From the NCBI GenBank assembly GCA_900546995.1, contig URFF01000027.1:1-21346 (forward strand): a stretch of DNA of 21,346 nt, in the 5' to 3' direction. The translations under genes were made by a program, and so were the position numbers. Under the pieces are notes generated by a model, which had not been told where the DNA came from, ran no database searches, and saw only the letters and a list, made by a program, of their open reading frames with translations. The stretch is from an uncultured Sutterella sp. (GTDB taxonomy: Bacteria; Pseudomonadota; Gammaproteobacteria; Burkholderiales; Burkholderiaceae_F). Below are positions 8,100 through 15,846 of the stretch, one piece after another (positions within the stretch are counted from its first letter, which is position 1; every line of letters starts with the position of its first letter).

Positions 8100-8163
8100 G
8101 AAAGACTGGGTTAAAAATTTCTAACAAAATCAGTTGGTTTAAGCCAGAAAATCAGTAAACTCT

Positions 8164-8180
8164 TGCGATAATATATCTTT
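8164..8180 (+). promoter_or_regulatory. Candidate extended -10 promoter for surE
   Basis: TGCGATAAT (8164-8172) fits an extended -10 element (TGn plus GATAAT) in an AT-rich 118-base spacer. No good -35 is seen. The implied leader to surE is about 40 bases. Confidence 0.35.
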
Positions 8181-8217
8181 TGTTAATCGTCTTTAATGCT
8201 AATTTAAAAACAACAAG

Positions 8218-8967
8218 ATGAGAATTTTGATTTCCAATGATGACGGCTACTCGGCACCGGGTATTCGTGCTTTGGCCCAAGCGATGAAGCGTTTTGGGGA
8301 AGTGACGGTCGTGGCTCCTGAATTTAATCAAAGTGGCGCAAGCAATTCCTTGACACTAACGCGGCCTTTGATGGTTCAACAAGTTGAGGAGCGTGTCTAT
8401 GCCGTCAATGGCACGCCGAGTGATTCGGTGCATTTGGCGCTCACCGGTCTTTTGGATGAGCTACCCGACTTAGTGGTTTCCGGTATTAATTGCGGACAAA
8501 ATATGGGTGAAGATACCATGTATTCCGGTACTGTCGCGGCGGCGATCGAAGGTTATTTTTTCGGAATTGACTCAATTGCTTTTTCACAAATTGAGCGGGG
8601 ATGGGCTCATTTGGATAGCGCAGCCAAAGTCGCTCAAATGATTGTGGAGCGGTTTCTTGAGAATAAACCAAAGCGGCGTGAAGCGCAGCTATTGAATGTC
8701 AACATTCCGAATCTGCCCTTTGATCAATTGCAAGGGGTTGTCGCAACTCGGTTAGGTCGCCGACATCATGCGGAAAGCGTGATTCGCGAAATGAGTCCGA
8801 GAGGCTTTCCGATTTATTGGGTGGGCGCTGCTGGGCAGCCGAAAGACTGTGGTGAAGGGACGGATTTTTGGGCTGTTCGCTCACATGCCGTATCGGTGAC
8901 TCCGCTTCGAGTTGATTTAACGGATTATTCGTCAGTTTCTGCGGTTGAATCGTGGCTTGCGAAATAA
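8218..8967 (+). CDS. surE: SurE, 5'/3'-nucleotidase (survival protein)
   Basis: SurE is a divalent-metal nucleotidase that dephosphorylates nucleoside monophosphates and short polyphosphate in the cytosol. The 249 residues are the usual family length. The N terminus MRILISNDDGYSAPGI carries metal ligands D8 and D9. S39 lies in NQSGASNSLT, and N91 in VSGINCGQN completes the metal site. NGTPSDSV and SGTVAAAIEG are further family signatures. The ATG has no strong Shine-Dalgarno (AACAACAAG precedes it), so translation may be modest. In many proteobacteria surE is followed by pcm, nlpD and rpoS. Here pcm is missing and the NlpD-like gene follows after 55 bases. Confidence 0.96.
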   Translation: MRILISNDDGYSAPGIRALAQAMKRFGEVTVVAPEFNQSGASNSLTLTRPLMVQQVEERVYAVNGTPSDSVHLALTGLLDELPDLVVSGINCGQNMGEDTMYSGTVAAAIEGYFFGIDSIAFSQIERGWAHLDSAAKVAQMIVERFLENKPKRREAQLLNVNIPNLPFDQLQGVVATRLGRRHHAESVIREMSPRGFPIYWVGAAGQPKDCGEGTDFWAVRSHAVSVTPLRVDLTDYSSVSAVESWLAK

Positions 8968-9022
8968 TTTTTCATTAAAATTTAAACGTTTGCATGCCAG
9001 TTATCGGTTTTTTGAGGTGGTT

Positions 9023-9877
9023 ATGAAGTTTCGTCTTTTATTGAGTGCCGCAACGGTGGCGGCTCTTTTAGCCGGTTGTGCTCTTCAAGATACAGGTGCT
9101 CCGATTTTTGATCGAACGGGACAAGGTTCTGCAACTGCAACGACAAGTCCCGTGATGACGGGGCAAACTTATGTGGTGCAACCCGGTGATACCCTTTATC
9201 GTATTGCGGTCAATCATGGCTGCGATCCGACCGAGTTAGCGCAAGCCAATGGCATTACGGATCCGACCCAGGTTTCCATCGGAACAGTTTTGCGTTTGAC
9301 AGCGCCGCGTACTGCACCGGTAACGACTGTCGCAGTGGATGCTGTGACGGGAACGGATTCTCAAACAGTTGTCGTGGGTGATCCCTACGCTCAAGGCAAC
9401 TCTCAGTCAGTTGACTTAACCGGTAGTCAGGATTCAACAAGCGTGTCGTTAAATTCGACAACGACGGCGCCCACCCAACCGGTTGCGCCCGCCGGTCAAA
9501 AGGCGTTGGGGAATACGGTATTATCTTGGCCGGTCGCTCGCGGTCCGATTTTGACGCAATTTTCTGATACGGGCAGTAAAGGGGTTGAAATCGGCGGTCA
9601 AATGGGAGCGGATGTTCGCGCAGCCGCTGCTGGTCGTGTCATTTACACCGGTGAAAATGTGAGTGGTTACGGCAAGCTCATCATTGTTTCTCACGCACCC
9701 GGCGTGGTGACGGTTTATGGCCACAATAGTGAGCTGCTGGTCAAGCGTGGTGATAACGTCACGAATGGTCAGGTAATTGCCAAGATGGGTGATTCGGATA
9801 GCCGTACGGTGAACTTGCTTTTTGAAGTTCGTTATAACGACAAGCCCGTGAATCCGTTGGAATATCTTCCCCAATAA
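9023..9877 (+). CDS. nlpD: NlpD-like lipoprotein with LysM and degenerate LytM (M23) domain
   Basis: The 284-residue protein is a lipoprotein with a lipobox (ALLAGC, C19 lipidated) after a short signal peptide. A LysM peptidoglycan-binding domain at about residues 49-93 (TYVVQPGDTLYRIA...) is followed by a Thr/Ser/Gln-rich linker and a C-terminal M23/LytM domain. That domain has lost most metal ligands: GVEIGGQMGADV replaces HxGxD, and LLFEVR replaces the final HxH. Only the HN of YGHNSELL remains. This is the state seen in NlpD/EnvC-type activators of cell-division amidases rather than in endopeptidases. The start is ATG 9023, preceded by GAGGTGG; an in-frame upstream codon inside surE is rejected. 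It follows surE as usual, but rpoS does not follow it. Confidence 0.92.
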   Translation: MKFRLLLSAATVAALLAGCALQDTGAPIFDRTGQGSATATTSPVMTGQTYVVQPGDTLYRIAVNHGCDPTELAQANGITDPTQVSIGTVLRLTAPRTAPVTTVAVDAVTGTDSQTVVVGDPYAQGNSQSVDLTGSQDSTSVSLNSTTTAPTQPVAPAGQKALGNTVLSWPVARGPILTQFSDTGSKGVEIGGQMGADVRAAAAGRVIYTGENVSGYGKLIIVSHAPGVVTVYGHNSELLVKRGDNVTNGQVIAKMGDSDSRTVNLLFEVRYNDKPVNPLEYLPQ

Positions 9878-9909
9878 AAAGAACGCTTGACTGCGTTTTA
9901 AGGTGTTTT

Positions 9910-9948
9910 CGCGGTGCCTTATTTTTGCCTCCGGTACCGCGATTTTCT
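9910..9948 (+). terminator. Hairpin after nlpD
   Basis: CGCGGTGCC (9910-9918) pairs with GGTACCGCG (9933-9941) with one wobble, followed by ATTTTCTTATTTT. It is a plausible intrinsic terminator in the 93-base gap where rpoS would be expected. It lies 20-60 bases before the rlmD start, so it may also act as a leader structure. Confidence 0.5.
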
Positions 9949-9970
9949 TATTTTGAAAGGATTTAGCAAA

Positions 9971-11383
9971 ATGGCCAGAACGCCCAAGGTATTGGAAAAA
10001 TTTACCGTTGATATTGAGTCGCTCGACCAGGATGGACGAGGGGTTGCCCATCGAGAAGGAAAAGCCGTTTTCGTGGAAGGCGCCCTTCCGGGAGAAACGG
10101 TTATTTACGAGCGTTATCGCGACAAACCGAGCTACGAGTGTGGTCGTGCCGTACAAATCCTTAAAGAATCATCCATGCGGGTTAAGCCCTATTGTCCGAA
10201 TTTCGGTTTGGAACCGGGCTGCTGTGGAGGATGCGCCATGCAGCACTTGGATCCGAACGCTCAGGTTGCCATCAAGCAGCGCGTGATGCTTGATGCGCTC
10301 TGGCATATCGGTAAGGTAAAGCCTGAAATGATTTTGGCACCGATTTTCGGACCGTTCTGGGGATATCGTCATCGCGCACGTTTAACGGTTCGTGATGTGG
10401 CTAAAAAGGGTGGCGTTTTGGTCGGTTTCCACGAACGTTCTTCAAGTTACGTCGCGGATATGACCGAGTGCAAAATTTTGCCTCAACCGGTTAGTGACCT
10501 CTTGATTCCCTTGCGTCGCCTGATTGAAGGTTTGAGCATTCGTCAACGTCTGCCGCAAGTCGAGGTGGCGATGGGCGGCAATGGTGCTATTGCTTTGGTA
10601 TTTCGTGTGCTTGATCAACCCACGCAGGCCGACTTGGCTGCTTTTGAAGCCTTTTCATTGGAGTTTGGGGTTAGTGTTTGGTTACAGCCCAAGGGGCCGG
10701 ATTCATGCTACCCGATGCATGAAAGCGATTTGACGGCTCTGAAGCTGGAGTTGCCGGAATTTGGCGTTCATATCGCGTTTAAGCCCACAGACTTCACACA
10801 GGTCAACCACCGATTAAATGAAACGATGGTTTCTCGAGCGATTCACCTGTTGGATGTGCATCCTGATCATCACGTTGCCGACTTTTTCTGTGGTCTTGGA
10901 AACTTTACGTTGCCTTTGGCGGTGCGTGCGCAAAAAGTGGTGGGGATCGAAGGCAGTGATCAATTGGTTGAACGGGCTCGAGCCGGTGCGGTTGAAAATC
11001 ATCTGGGAGAGAAAACGCAGTTTGTTGCCCGCAATCTCTTTACTTGGAATACCGAGGACTGGGATAAGTTGTGGGAGCAAATGGGAGGCATCGATCGGGT
11101 GTTAATCGATCCTCCTCGAGAAGGCGCGCTGGAAGTCGCCCGAACCCTTGCGGCAACGGATAAGCGTCCGTCACGTCTGGTGTATGTGTCTTGTAATCCG
11201 GCAACATTAGCTCGAGACTGCGCCATTTTGCATCATGAAGGCGGTTGGCATATTCGTATGGCAGGCGTTATGAATATGTTCCCCCATACGGCTCACGTCG
11301 AAAGTATGGCGGTGTTGGAACCGGGCCCCAAGCCTGAGAAAAAAGAAGAGTTGCCGCCTCAAGAATCGACACCTTCAGCCTAA
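9971..11383 (+). CDS. rlmD: RlmD, 23S rRNA (uracil-1939 C5)-methyltransferase
   Basis: RlmD (RumA) uses S-adenosylmethionine to make 5-methyluridine 1939 in 23S rRNA. Residues 4-62 are a TRAM RNA-binding domain. The [4Fe-4S] ligand region is C75, C85 and C88 (CPNFGLEPGCCGGC), with the fourth ligand in MTECKIL. The first spacing is nine residues here, longer than the CX5C of E. coli. The SAM motif is DFFCGLGNFTLPLA, followed by DPPREGA, the catalytic nucleophile cysteine in VYVSCNPATLARD, and the general-base glutamate in VESMAVLE near the end. The start is ATG 9971 after GAAAGGA; the in-frame codon at 9914 would sit inside the upstream hairpin and adds non-conserved residues. The 470-residue length is near typical. 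Confidence 0.95.
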   Translation: MARTPKVLEKFTVDIESLDQDGRGVAHREGKAVFVEGALPGETVIYERYRDKPSYECGRAVQILKESSMRVKPYCPNFGLEPGCCGGCAMQHLDPNAQVAIKQRVMLDALWHIGKVKPEMILAPIFGPFWGYRHRARLTVRDVAKKGGVLVGFHERSSSYVADMTECKILPQPVSDLLIPLRRLIEGLSIRQRLPQVEVAMGGNGAIALVFRVLDQPTQADLAAFEAFSLEFGVSVWLQPKGPDSCYPMHESDLTALKLELPEFGVHIAFKPTDFTQVNHRLNETMVSRAIHLLDVHPDHHVADFFCGLGNFTLPLAVRAQKVVGIEGSDQLVERARAGAVENHLGEKTQFVARNLFTWNTEDWDKLWEQMGGIDRVLIDPPREGALEVARTLAATDKRPSRLVYVSCNPATLARDCAILHHEGGWHIRMAGVMNMFPHTAHVESMAVLEPGPKPEKKEELPPQESTPSA

Positions 11384-11402
11384 GTGATTGGAGTTTTTAC
11401 GG

Positions 11403-11436
11403 AAAAAGCGGCATCTGAAAACGCCGCTTTTTTCTT
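11403..11436 (+). terminator. Rho-independent terminator of rlmD
   Basis: AAAAAGCGGC (11403-11412) pairs with GCCGCTTTTT (11423-11432) around a 10-base loop and continues into a T-rich run. It is a strong intrinsic terminator closing the surE-nlpD-rlmD block. Confidence 0.9.
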
Positions 11437-11487
11437 TCAGAACAACGAATACGTTATCATAAAAGAAAATTGTTTTGAATTGACAGC

Positions 11488-12735
11488 ATGCATTGGGAAT
11501 TAGACGAATATAAACATCGCCCGTGGCGAGTAGTTGTTCGCGAGTTGGCTGAATTTGTGATGCAGCGTATTCGCGATACTCAGCTCAATCAAGTGGCGTC
11601 CTCTTTAACATTAACAACGGTGCTTTCATTGGTTCCGTTGATCGCGGTGCTTTTGGTTTCTTTTGCGGTTTTTCCTTCTTTTGCCGATCGACGTGCAGAG
11701 ATTGAGGCGCTGCTTTTTTCAAGCTTACTTCCGGAAAGCTACAGCATGCAGATTTTGGGGTATATCCGGGCTTTTGCCGAGCATGCGAAAGGCTTGACGA
11801 CATTTGGTTTGGCTGGTTTGCTATTGACCTCTCTTTTATTGATTAACACGGTCGATACGACGCTAAATCGGATTTTTCACGTTCGACAGATGCGTCCTGT
11901 CATGCAGCGAGTTTTAATTTATTGGGCGCTGTTAACGTTAGGCCCTATTGTGATGGGTGTGAGTCTGGCTCTAACGAATTTACTCACGCAAATCGACGTG
12001 GCAGTCCAAGGATCGCTTCCCGGTTGGGGGGTCGTAATCGTTCAATTGATCTTTCAATCCTTTTTCTATGCGGCACTTTATGTTTATGTGCCCAATTGTA
12101 AAGTTCGCTGGGCGCACGCCATGATCGGAGGCCTTTTGGTGACCTTGGTGGGCGTTGTCATCAAGTGGGGCTTTAGCTACTACTTGAGTACTGGTCCTTT
12201 GACGACCATTTACGGAACGTTTGTTGTCATTCCCGTCGTTCTTTTATGGATTTACATCTCATGGCTTTTGGTGCTTGCCGGCGCTGCGATTGCCGCGAGT
12301 ATTCCGATGTTGATGAGCGGGCGCTTTGCCGATCAATTAAAGACCGGCAATGATTTCTTGACCGCGATTGCCTTATTGAAGGAATTGATGATTTCGCAGG
12401 AAAAGGGAGAACCATCCGTTTCAATTCATCATTTGTGTCAGGCGGTTGACTCGTATCCAGAGGCTGCCGGTGCGATTCTTGAGCGGTTGGCAGAAGTCGG
12501 TTATGTCGGAAAATTAAAAGATGACCGAAAGTATGATGAGCACTGGAGCTTATTGGTTTCTCCACAAAAAACGACTTTAAGCGGTGTTTTTGATGTGATG
12601 CTGGTTGATCAAACCATCAGCCTGATTGCAAAAGAAAATTCGCCGCTTTATGACTTCTATTACCTTGTCAATGACGCCGATTGGAAAAAGCGTCCCATGA
12701 CGGAAATTTTGCGCTTTATTCATCCAATTAATTAA
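11488..12735 (+). CDS. YihY/BrkB family inner-membrane protein
   Basis: The 415-residue membrane protein belongs to the YihY (UPF0761/BrkB) family. These proteins were once wrongly called ribonuclease BN, and their role is not established. The N-terminal segment QVASSLTLTTVLSLVPLIAV is the family signature. About six membrane segments follow (around 40-60, 105-125, 140-165, 185-200, 215-235 and 245-270), including TTIYGTFVVIPVVLLWIYIS. The last 140 residues are soluble and resemble a winged-helix tail (SIHHLCQAVDSYPEAAGAIL), as in other betaproteobacterial members. The ATG has no clear Shine-Dalgarno. The gene is convergent with adk and shares a terminator with it. Confidence 0.9.
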   Translation: MHWELDEYKHRPWRVVVRELAEFVMQRIRDTQLNQVASSLTLTTVLSLVPLIAVLLVSFAVFPSFADRRAEIEALLFSSLLPESYSMQILGYIRAFAEHAKGLTTFGLAGLLLTSLLLINTVDTTLNRIFHVRQMRPVMQRVLIYWALLTLGPIVMGVSLALTNLLTQIDVAVQGSLPGWGVVIVQLIFQSFFYAALYVYVPNCKVRWAHAMIGGLLVTLVGVVIKWGFSYYLSTGPLTTIYGTFVVIPVVLLWIYISWLLVLAGAAIAASIPMLMSGRFADQLKTGNDFLTAIALLKELMISQEKGEPSVSIHHLCQAVDSYPEAAGAILERLAEVGYVGKLKDDRKYDEHWSLLVSPQKTTLSGVFDVMLVDQTISLIAKENSPLYDFYYLVNDADWKKRPMTEILRFIHPIN

Positions 12736-12747
12736 ACTTGAAACCAA

Positions 12748-12772
12748 AATGCCCTGCGTTAAGCAGGGCATT
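12748..12772. terminator. Convergent terminator between yihY-like gene and adk
   Basis: AATGCCCTGC (12748-12757) pairs perfectly with GCAGGGCATT (12763-12772) around a GTTAA loop. The minus-strand side runs into TTTTGG, so it is a good terminator for adk. On the plus strand the tail is poor in T, so termination of the yihY-like gene is weaker. Confidence 0.85.
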
Positions 12773-12796
12773 GTAGACTTTGGCTCAAGCGAGAAA

Positions 12797-13450
12797 TTAT
12801 TTCAGCGCTTCAAAAACGCGATTCTTAATTTCTTCAATGGAACCTAAACCGCTGATGCTGCGATATTGCGGAGCCGTGGCTTCACCTGAGGCAGCCAAAT
12901 CACCGTAGAACTTCACCAAAGCTTCCGTTTGAGCGTGATAGACAGCCAAACGCTTCAAAACGACTTCTTCCTTGTCGTCATCGCGTTGGATCAACGGATC
13001 GCCCGTGATGTCATCCTTGCCTTCAACCTTGGGCGGATTGTACTTAATGTGATAGGTACGACCCGAGACCGGATCGACACGACGACCGCTCATGCGGGTC
13101 ACGATTTCTTCGTCAGGAACAGCAATTTCCAACACGAAGTCAATCGGGATGCCGGCTTGCTTGAGCGCTTCGGCTTGCGGGATCGTGCGCGGGAAACCGT
13201 CAAACAAGAAGCCGTTTGCGCAATCCGGTTGCGTTAAACGTTCTTTGACCAAACCGATGATGATGTCGTCGGAAACAAGCTGACCTTTGTCCATCACTTC
13301 TTTGGCAGCTAAACCGAGCGGGGTACCGGCCTTCACAGCGGCGCGCAACATATCACCCGTGGAAATTTGGGGAATGCCAAACTTTTCTTTAATGAAAGCG
13401 GCTTGCGTGCCCTTACCGGCACCCGGAGGTCCAATCAAAATTAAACGCAT
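12797..13450 (-). CDS. adk: Adenylate kinase
   Basis: Adk interconverts ATP + AMP and 2 ADP in the cytosol. The 217-residue protein has the P-loop GPPGAGKGT at 7-15, an AMP-binding segment ISTGDMLRAAV, FLFDGFPRT and the LID region starting at RMSGRRVDPVSGRTYH. The LID has no zinc cysteines, as is usual for Gram-negative enzymes. The ATG is preceded by AGGAG at a good distance on the minus strand. It lies 102 bases downstream of kdsB, with no terminator between them. It may be read through from the lpxK operon or have its own promoter in the gap. Confidence 0.98.
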   Translation of the reverse strand: MRLILIGPPGAGKGTQAAFIKEKFGIPQISTGDMLRAAVKAGTPLGLAAKEVMDKGQLVSDDIIIGLVKERLTQPDCANGFLFDGFPRTIPQAEALKQAGIPIDFVLEIAVPDEEIVTRMSGRRVDPVSGRTYHIKYNPPKVEGKDDITGDPLIQRDDDKEEVVLKRLAVYHAQTEALVKFYGDLAASGEATAPQYRSISGLGSIEEIKNRVFEALK

Positions 13451-13552
13451 AACATACTCCTAATAAAATTCTCGTTAGCAAAGCGCTAAACGTTACTAAA
13501 CTATTTTAACCGCGAAAGACAAACACTTGGGGAAAAATCCGTAACCGAAAGG

Positions 13553-14323
13553 CTAGGCTTGCTTGCCAAAGGCTTCCCGCACTCGTTCAAGGTCTTCTTG
13601 CGTATCCACGCCGGCCGGTAATGCGCCGGGTAAAATGGCCACGGCAATTTTCACGCCATACCAAAGGGCGCGTAGTTGTTCAAGGCTTTCAAGGGCTTCT
13701 ATGGGCGCTTGTTTCCACTTGGGGTACTGCTTTAAAAAGCCGACTCGATAGGCGTAAAGGCCGATGTGCCGTAAAGGTTTAAAGCCTTCAGGTAAATGGC
13801 TGTTATCGGTTCTGAAAGCGTCGCGCGGCCATGGAATCGGTGCCCGACTAAAGGTAATGGCGTTACCGTTAACATCGCGAACGACCTTGACCACGTTAGG
13901 GCTCATGAATTCTTCAATGCTATCAATCGGGTGCGCTGCCGTGGCGATGCCGCATTCAGGGTGAGACGCTAAAAGGTCAGCGACTTCGCTTACGATTTCT
14001 GGGGGAATGAGCGGCTCATCACCTTGAACATTGACGACAATCGCCTCATCGGGAAGCCCCATTTTTTCAACGGTTTCTGCCAAACGATCAGTTCCTGTCG
14101 GGTGCTCAGGTGACGTCATGATGGCTTTGACACCAAAGTGCTCGCAAGCTTGAAAAATCGCTTCATGGTCCGTTGCGACGACAACGTCGGCCGCGCCGGA
14201 CAGGGCTGCGCGTTCAGCAACACGAACAACCATTGGTCGACCAGCGATATCTTTTAGCGGCTTATCAGGCAGACGCGTCGATTTCATTCGAGAGGGAATA
14301 ATGGCGTAGAAAGGAACGGACAT
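13553..14323 (-). CDS. kdsB: CMP-KDO synthetase (3-deoxy-manno-octulosonate cytidylyltransferase)
   Basis: KdsB activates the LPS sugar KDO with CTP to give CMP-KDO, the donor for lipid A glycosylation. The 256 residues are the normal length. The N-terminal nucleotide-binding loop IIPSRMKSTRLPDKPL, the conserved VNVQGDEPLIPPEIV, and the FSRAPIPWPRD and HIGLYAYRVGFL segments are all intact. The ATG directly abuts the stop of the Trm112-like gene (TAAATG), so translation is probably coupled. It sits in the same operon as lpxK, which acts in the same lipid A pathway. Confidence 0.97.
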   Translation of the reverse strand: MSVPFYAIIPSRMKSTRLPDKPLKDIAGRPMVVRVAERAALSGAADVVVATDHEAIFQACEHFGVKAIMTSPEHPTGTDRLAETVEKMGLPDEAIVVNVQGDEPLIPPEIVSEVADLLASHPECGIATAAHPIDSIEEFMSPNVVKVVRDVNGNAITFSRAPIPWPRDAFRTDNSHLPEGFKPLRHIGLYAYRVGFLKQYPKWKQAPIEALESLEQLRALWYGVKIAVAILPGALPAGVDTQEDLERVREAFGKQA

Positions 14324-14545
14324 TTATGCACCTCGAACAACGGAAAGTTTTTCTTTATAAATCTGTGCTTCAGACTCCGTAATTGTCTTGGCTTCCTCAG
14401 GAATCATGTTGGGAATATCATCCTTGACGTCAAAAGCGAGACGGCAACGGGGACACACAAGAACCGACTTTTCAGCATCCCACACAATGGCGCCTTTGCA
14501 AATAGGGCAAACCAACGTGGCGGTTAAGCGGGAATCAATGGCCAT
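14324..14545 (-). CDS. Trm112-like zinc-ribbon protein (YcaR family)
   Basis: The 73-residue protein has two CPxC pairs (CPIC near residue 13 and CPRC near residue 30), which would bind one zinc, then the conserved LAFDVKDDIPNMI. This is the short bacterial Trm112-like family found between lpxK and kdsB in many proteobacteria; its function there is unknown. ATG 14545 is chosen because it starts at the usual point before the first zinc pair. A TTG two codons earlier is also possible. The 5' end overlaps the lpxK stop by 11 bases, and the stop abuts the kdsB start. Confidence 0.92.
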   Translation of the reverse strand: MAIDSRLTATLVCPICKGAIVWDAEKSVLVCPRCRLAFDVKDDIPNMIPEEAKTITESEAQIYKEKLSVVRGA

Positions 14546-15554
14546 TTTCAACTGCCTTTTCTTTTAATTTGTGTTCGATTAGATCAACGAGGTAGGGATC
14601 GATATCAACTAAGTATTCGACGAAGTACACGCGTTCATCGGCCATGATTTCAGGCCGTTGACGGCACTTGACGGCATCTTTTCCGGTAATGAGGATGATG
14701 TCTTCTTCCCTGTCCTTGAAAGGATTGGTGCGAAAGTCGAAATGATCCCCGAGTTCCTCGGTTTGCGCCTCGATATCGTGCGCGCGCAACATGGCGAAAA
14801 AGCGTCCGGGAGCGGCAATGCCCGCTGCGGCAAAAACCTTTTTACCGGAGGCCGCGATGTCATCCAAATCCAATACGCGTTTACCATCCAATGACCGTGC
14901 TTTACCTAAAACCGCCGTCGCTGCAAAACGAGGCGTACGGCTATCAAAGGTATCTTCCGTCGCGTTTAAAACGATCGCATCCACTTCGTCGAGTCGGGAA
15001 GGCGGTTCACGCAAAGGACCGGCAGGCAATACCCAACCGTTACCTAAACCACGAGCACCCACAACCGCAAGTTCCACATCTCGGGCTAGCCCGTAGTGTT
15101 GCAGACCATCATCGGAAATAATCAGATTGCAATCCGGGTATTTATCAAGTAAAAGCATCGCCGCTTCAACCCGATCACGTGCGACGGCGACCGGCACTCC
15201 AGTTTCTTTGGCGATCAAAAGTGGCTCGTCGCCCACCTTCTGGGCGGGGCTAGTGGGTTTGACAAGTTGTGCTCCGTCTTCTTTGCGGCCGAATCCGCGA
15301 GAGACCACGCCAGGACGATATCCTCGACGCACCAGTTCGCGAACAAGCGCAATGGTTACCGGTGTTTTGCCAGTCCCACCAACATAAATATTGCCAACAA
15401 CGACAACCGGAACCGGCAGTCGTGTCGGCACAGTGCGCATGCGTCGATTTTTGGCAACGCACATGAAAATCAGTGAAAGGGGAGATAGTGCAATGGCCAT
15501 CGCACCGCGTTTTGTCCATTGCCGATGCAACCACGACTCGATGCTAGCTCGCAT
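14535..15554 (-). CDS. lpxK: Tetraacyldisaccharide 4'-kinase
   Basis: LpxK phosphorylates the 4' position of the lipid A disaccharide to form lipid IVA at the inner face of the inner membrane. A hydrophobic N-terminal helix (about residues 18-33) is followed by the P-loop NIYVGGTGKT (55-64), the VVSRGFGRK segment, and SDDGLQHYGLARD with catalytic aspartates. The start is ATG 15554, preceded by TTGGGGTG on the minus strand. A TTG at 15566 would add four residues. At 339 residues it is normal length. It is first in a tight operon with the Trm112-like gene, kdsB and probably adk. The exbB/exbD genes often found upstream in betaproteobacteria are absent. Confidence 0.95.
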   Translation of the reverse strand: MRASIESWLHRQWTKRGAMAIALSPLSLIFMCVAKNRRMRTVPTRLPVPVVVVGNIYVGGTGKTPVTIALVRELVRRGYRPGVVSRGFGRKEDGAQLVKPTSPAQKVGDEPLLIAKETGVPVAVARDRVEAAMLLLDKYPDCNLIISDDGLQHYGLARDVELAVVGARGLGNGWVLPAGPLREPPSRLDEVDAIVLNATEDTFDSRTPRFAATAVLGKARSLDGKRVLDLDDIAASGKKVFAAAGIAAPGRFFAMLRAHDIEAQTEELGDHFDFRTNPFKDREEDIILITGKDAVKCRQRPEIMADERVYFVEYLVDIDPYLVDLIEHKLKEKAVENGH

Positions 15555-15688
15555 GGCGCACCCCAATAAAAAAGCCCAGGTTCAAGGGTCTTCGAGAGTC
15601 AGAACTGTCAGATGACATAAAGCTGAATAAACGCAATCTCGCGTGAATTAGATATTTTTAAATGATAGCAAATTGGAAAGATTTGAGA

Positions 15689-15716
15689 GATTCTCCGCCA
15701 CAGATTCTCCGCCACA
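15689..15716. repeat. Tandem 14-bp duplication upstream of lpxK
   Basis: The 14-base unit GATTCTCCGCCACA occurs twice in immediate succession (15689-15702 and 15703-15716). It lies in the 280-base spacer between the MFS gene end and lpxK. I see no ORF, RNA gene or convincing promoter in that spacer (15567-15846). The duplication may be a recent slippage event or paired binding sites. Confidence 0.75.
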
Positions 15717-15804
15717 GGCCGAGGTGAGTTAAATAGAAAGATAGGACAGGAATTTGCTCAATGAGACGAGCGCTTTGTGTTTAATGACCGGAGGATTGCT
15801 GTTT

Positions 15805-15829
15805 GGAGAGAGGCTTTTTGCCTCTCTCC
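15805..15829 (-). terminator. Hairpin after the MFS transporter gene
   Basis: GGAGAGAGGC (15805-15814) pairs perfectly with GCCTCTCTCC (15820-15829) around a TTTTT loop. It lies 17 bases past the MFS stop on the minus strand. The stem is strong but no T tract follows on that strand, so it may act with Rho or protect the 3' end. Confidence 0.55.
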
Positions 15830-15846
15830 TTTCAAAAAATAGCCGC

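Noticed and set aside
9521..10156. A 211-codon minus-strand ORF across nlpD and rlmD
   Set aside because: It is antisense to two well-supported genes, has no ribosome site, and its translation shows no family resemblance.
11436..11487. Promoter for the YihY-like gene (TATCAT at 11455-11460)
   Set aside because: No acceptable -35 box at 16-18 bases; support was too weak to list.
14791..15096. A 101-codon plus-strand ORF antisense to lpxK
   Set aside because: Low-complexity Ala/Ser/Pro-rich translation typical of an antisense frame in a GC-richer gene.
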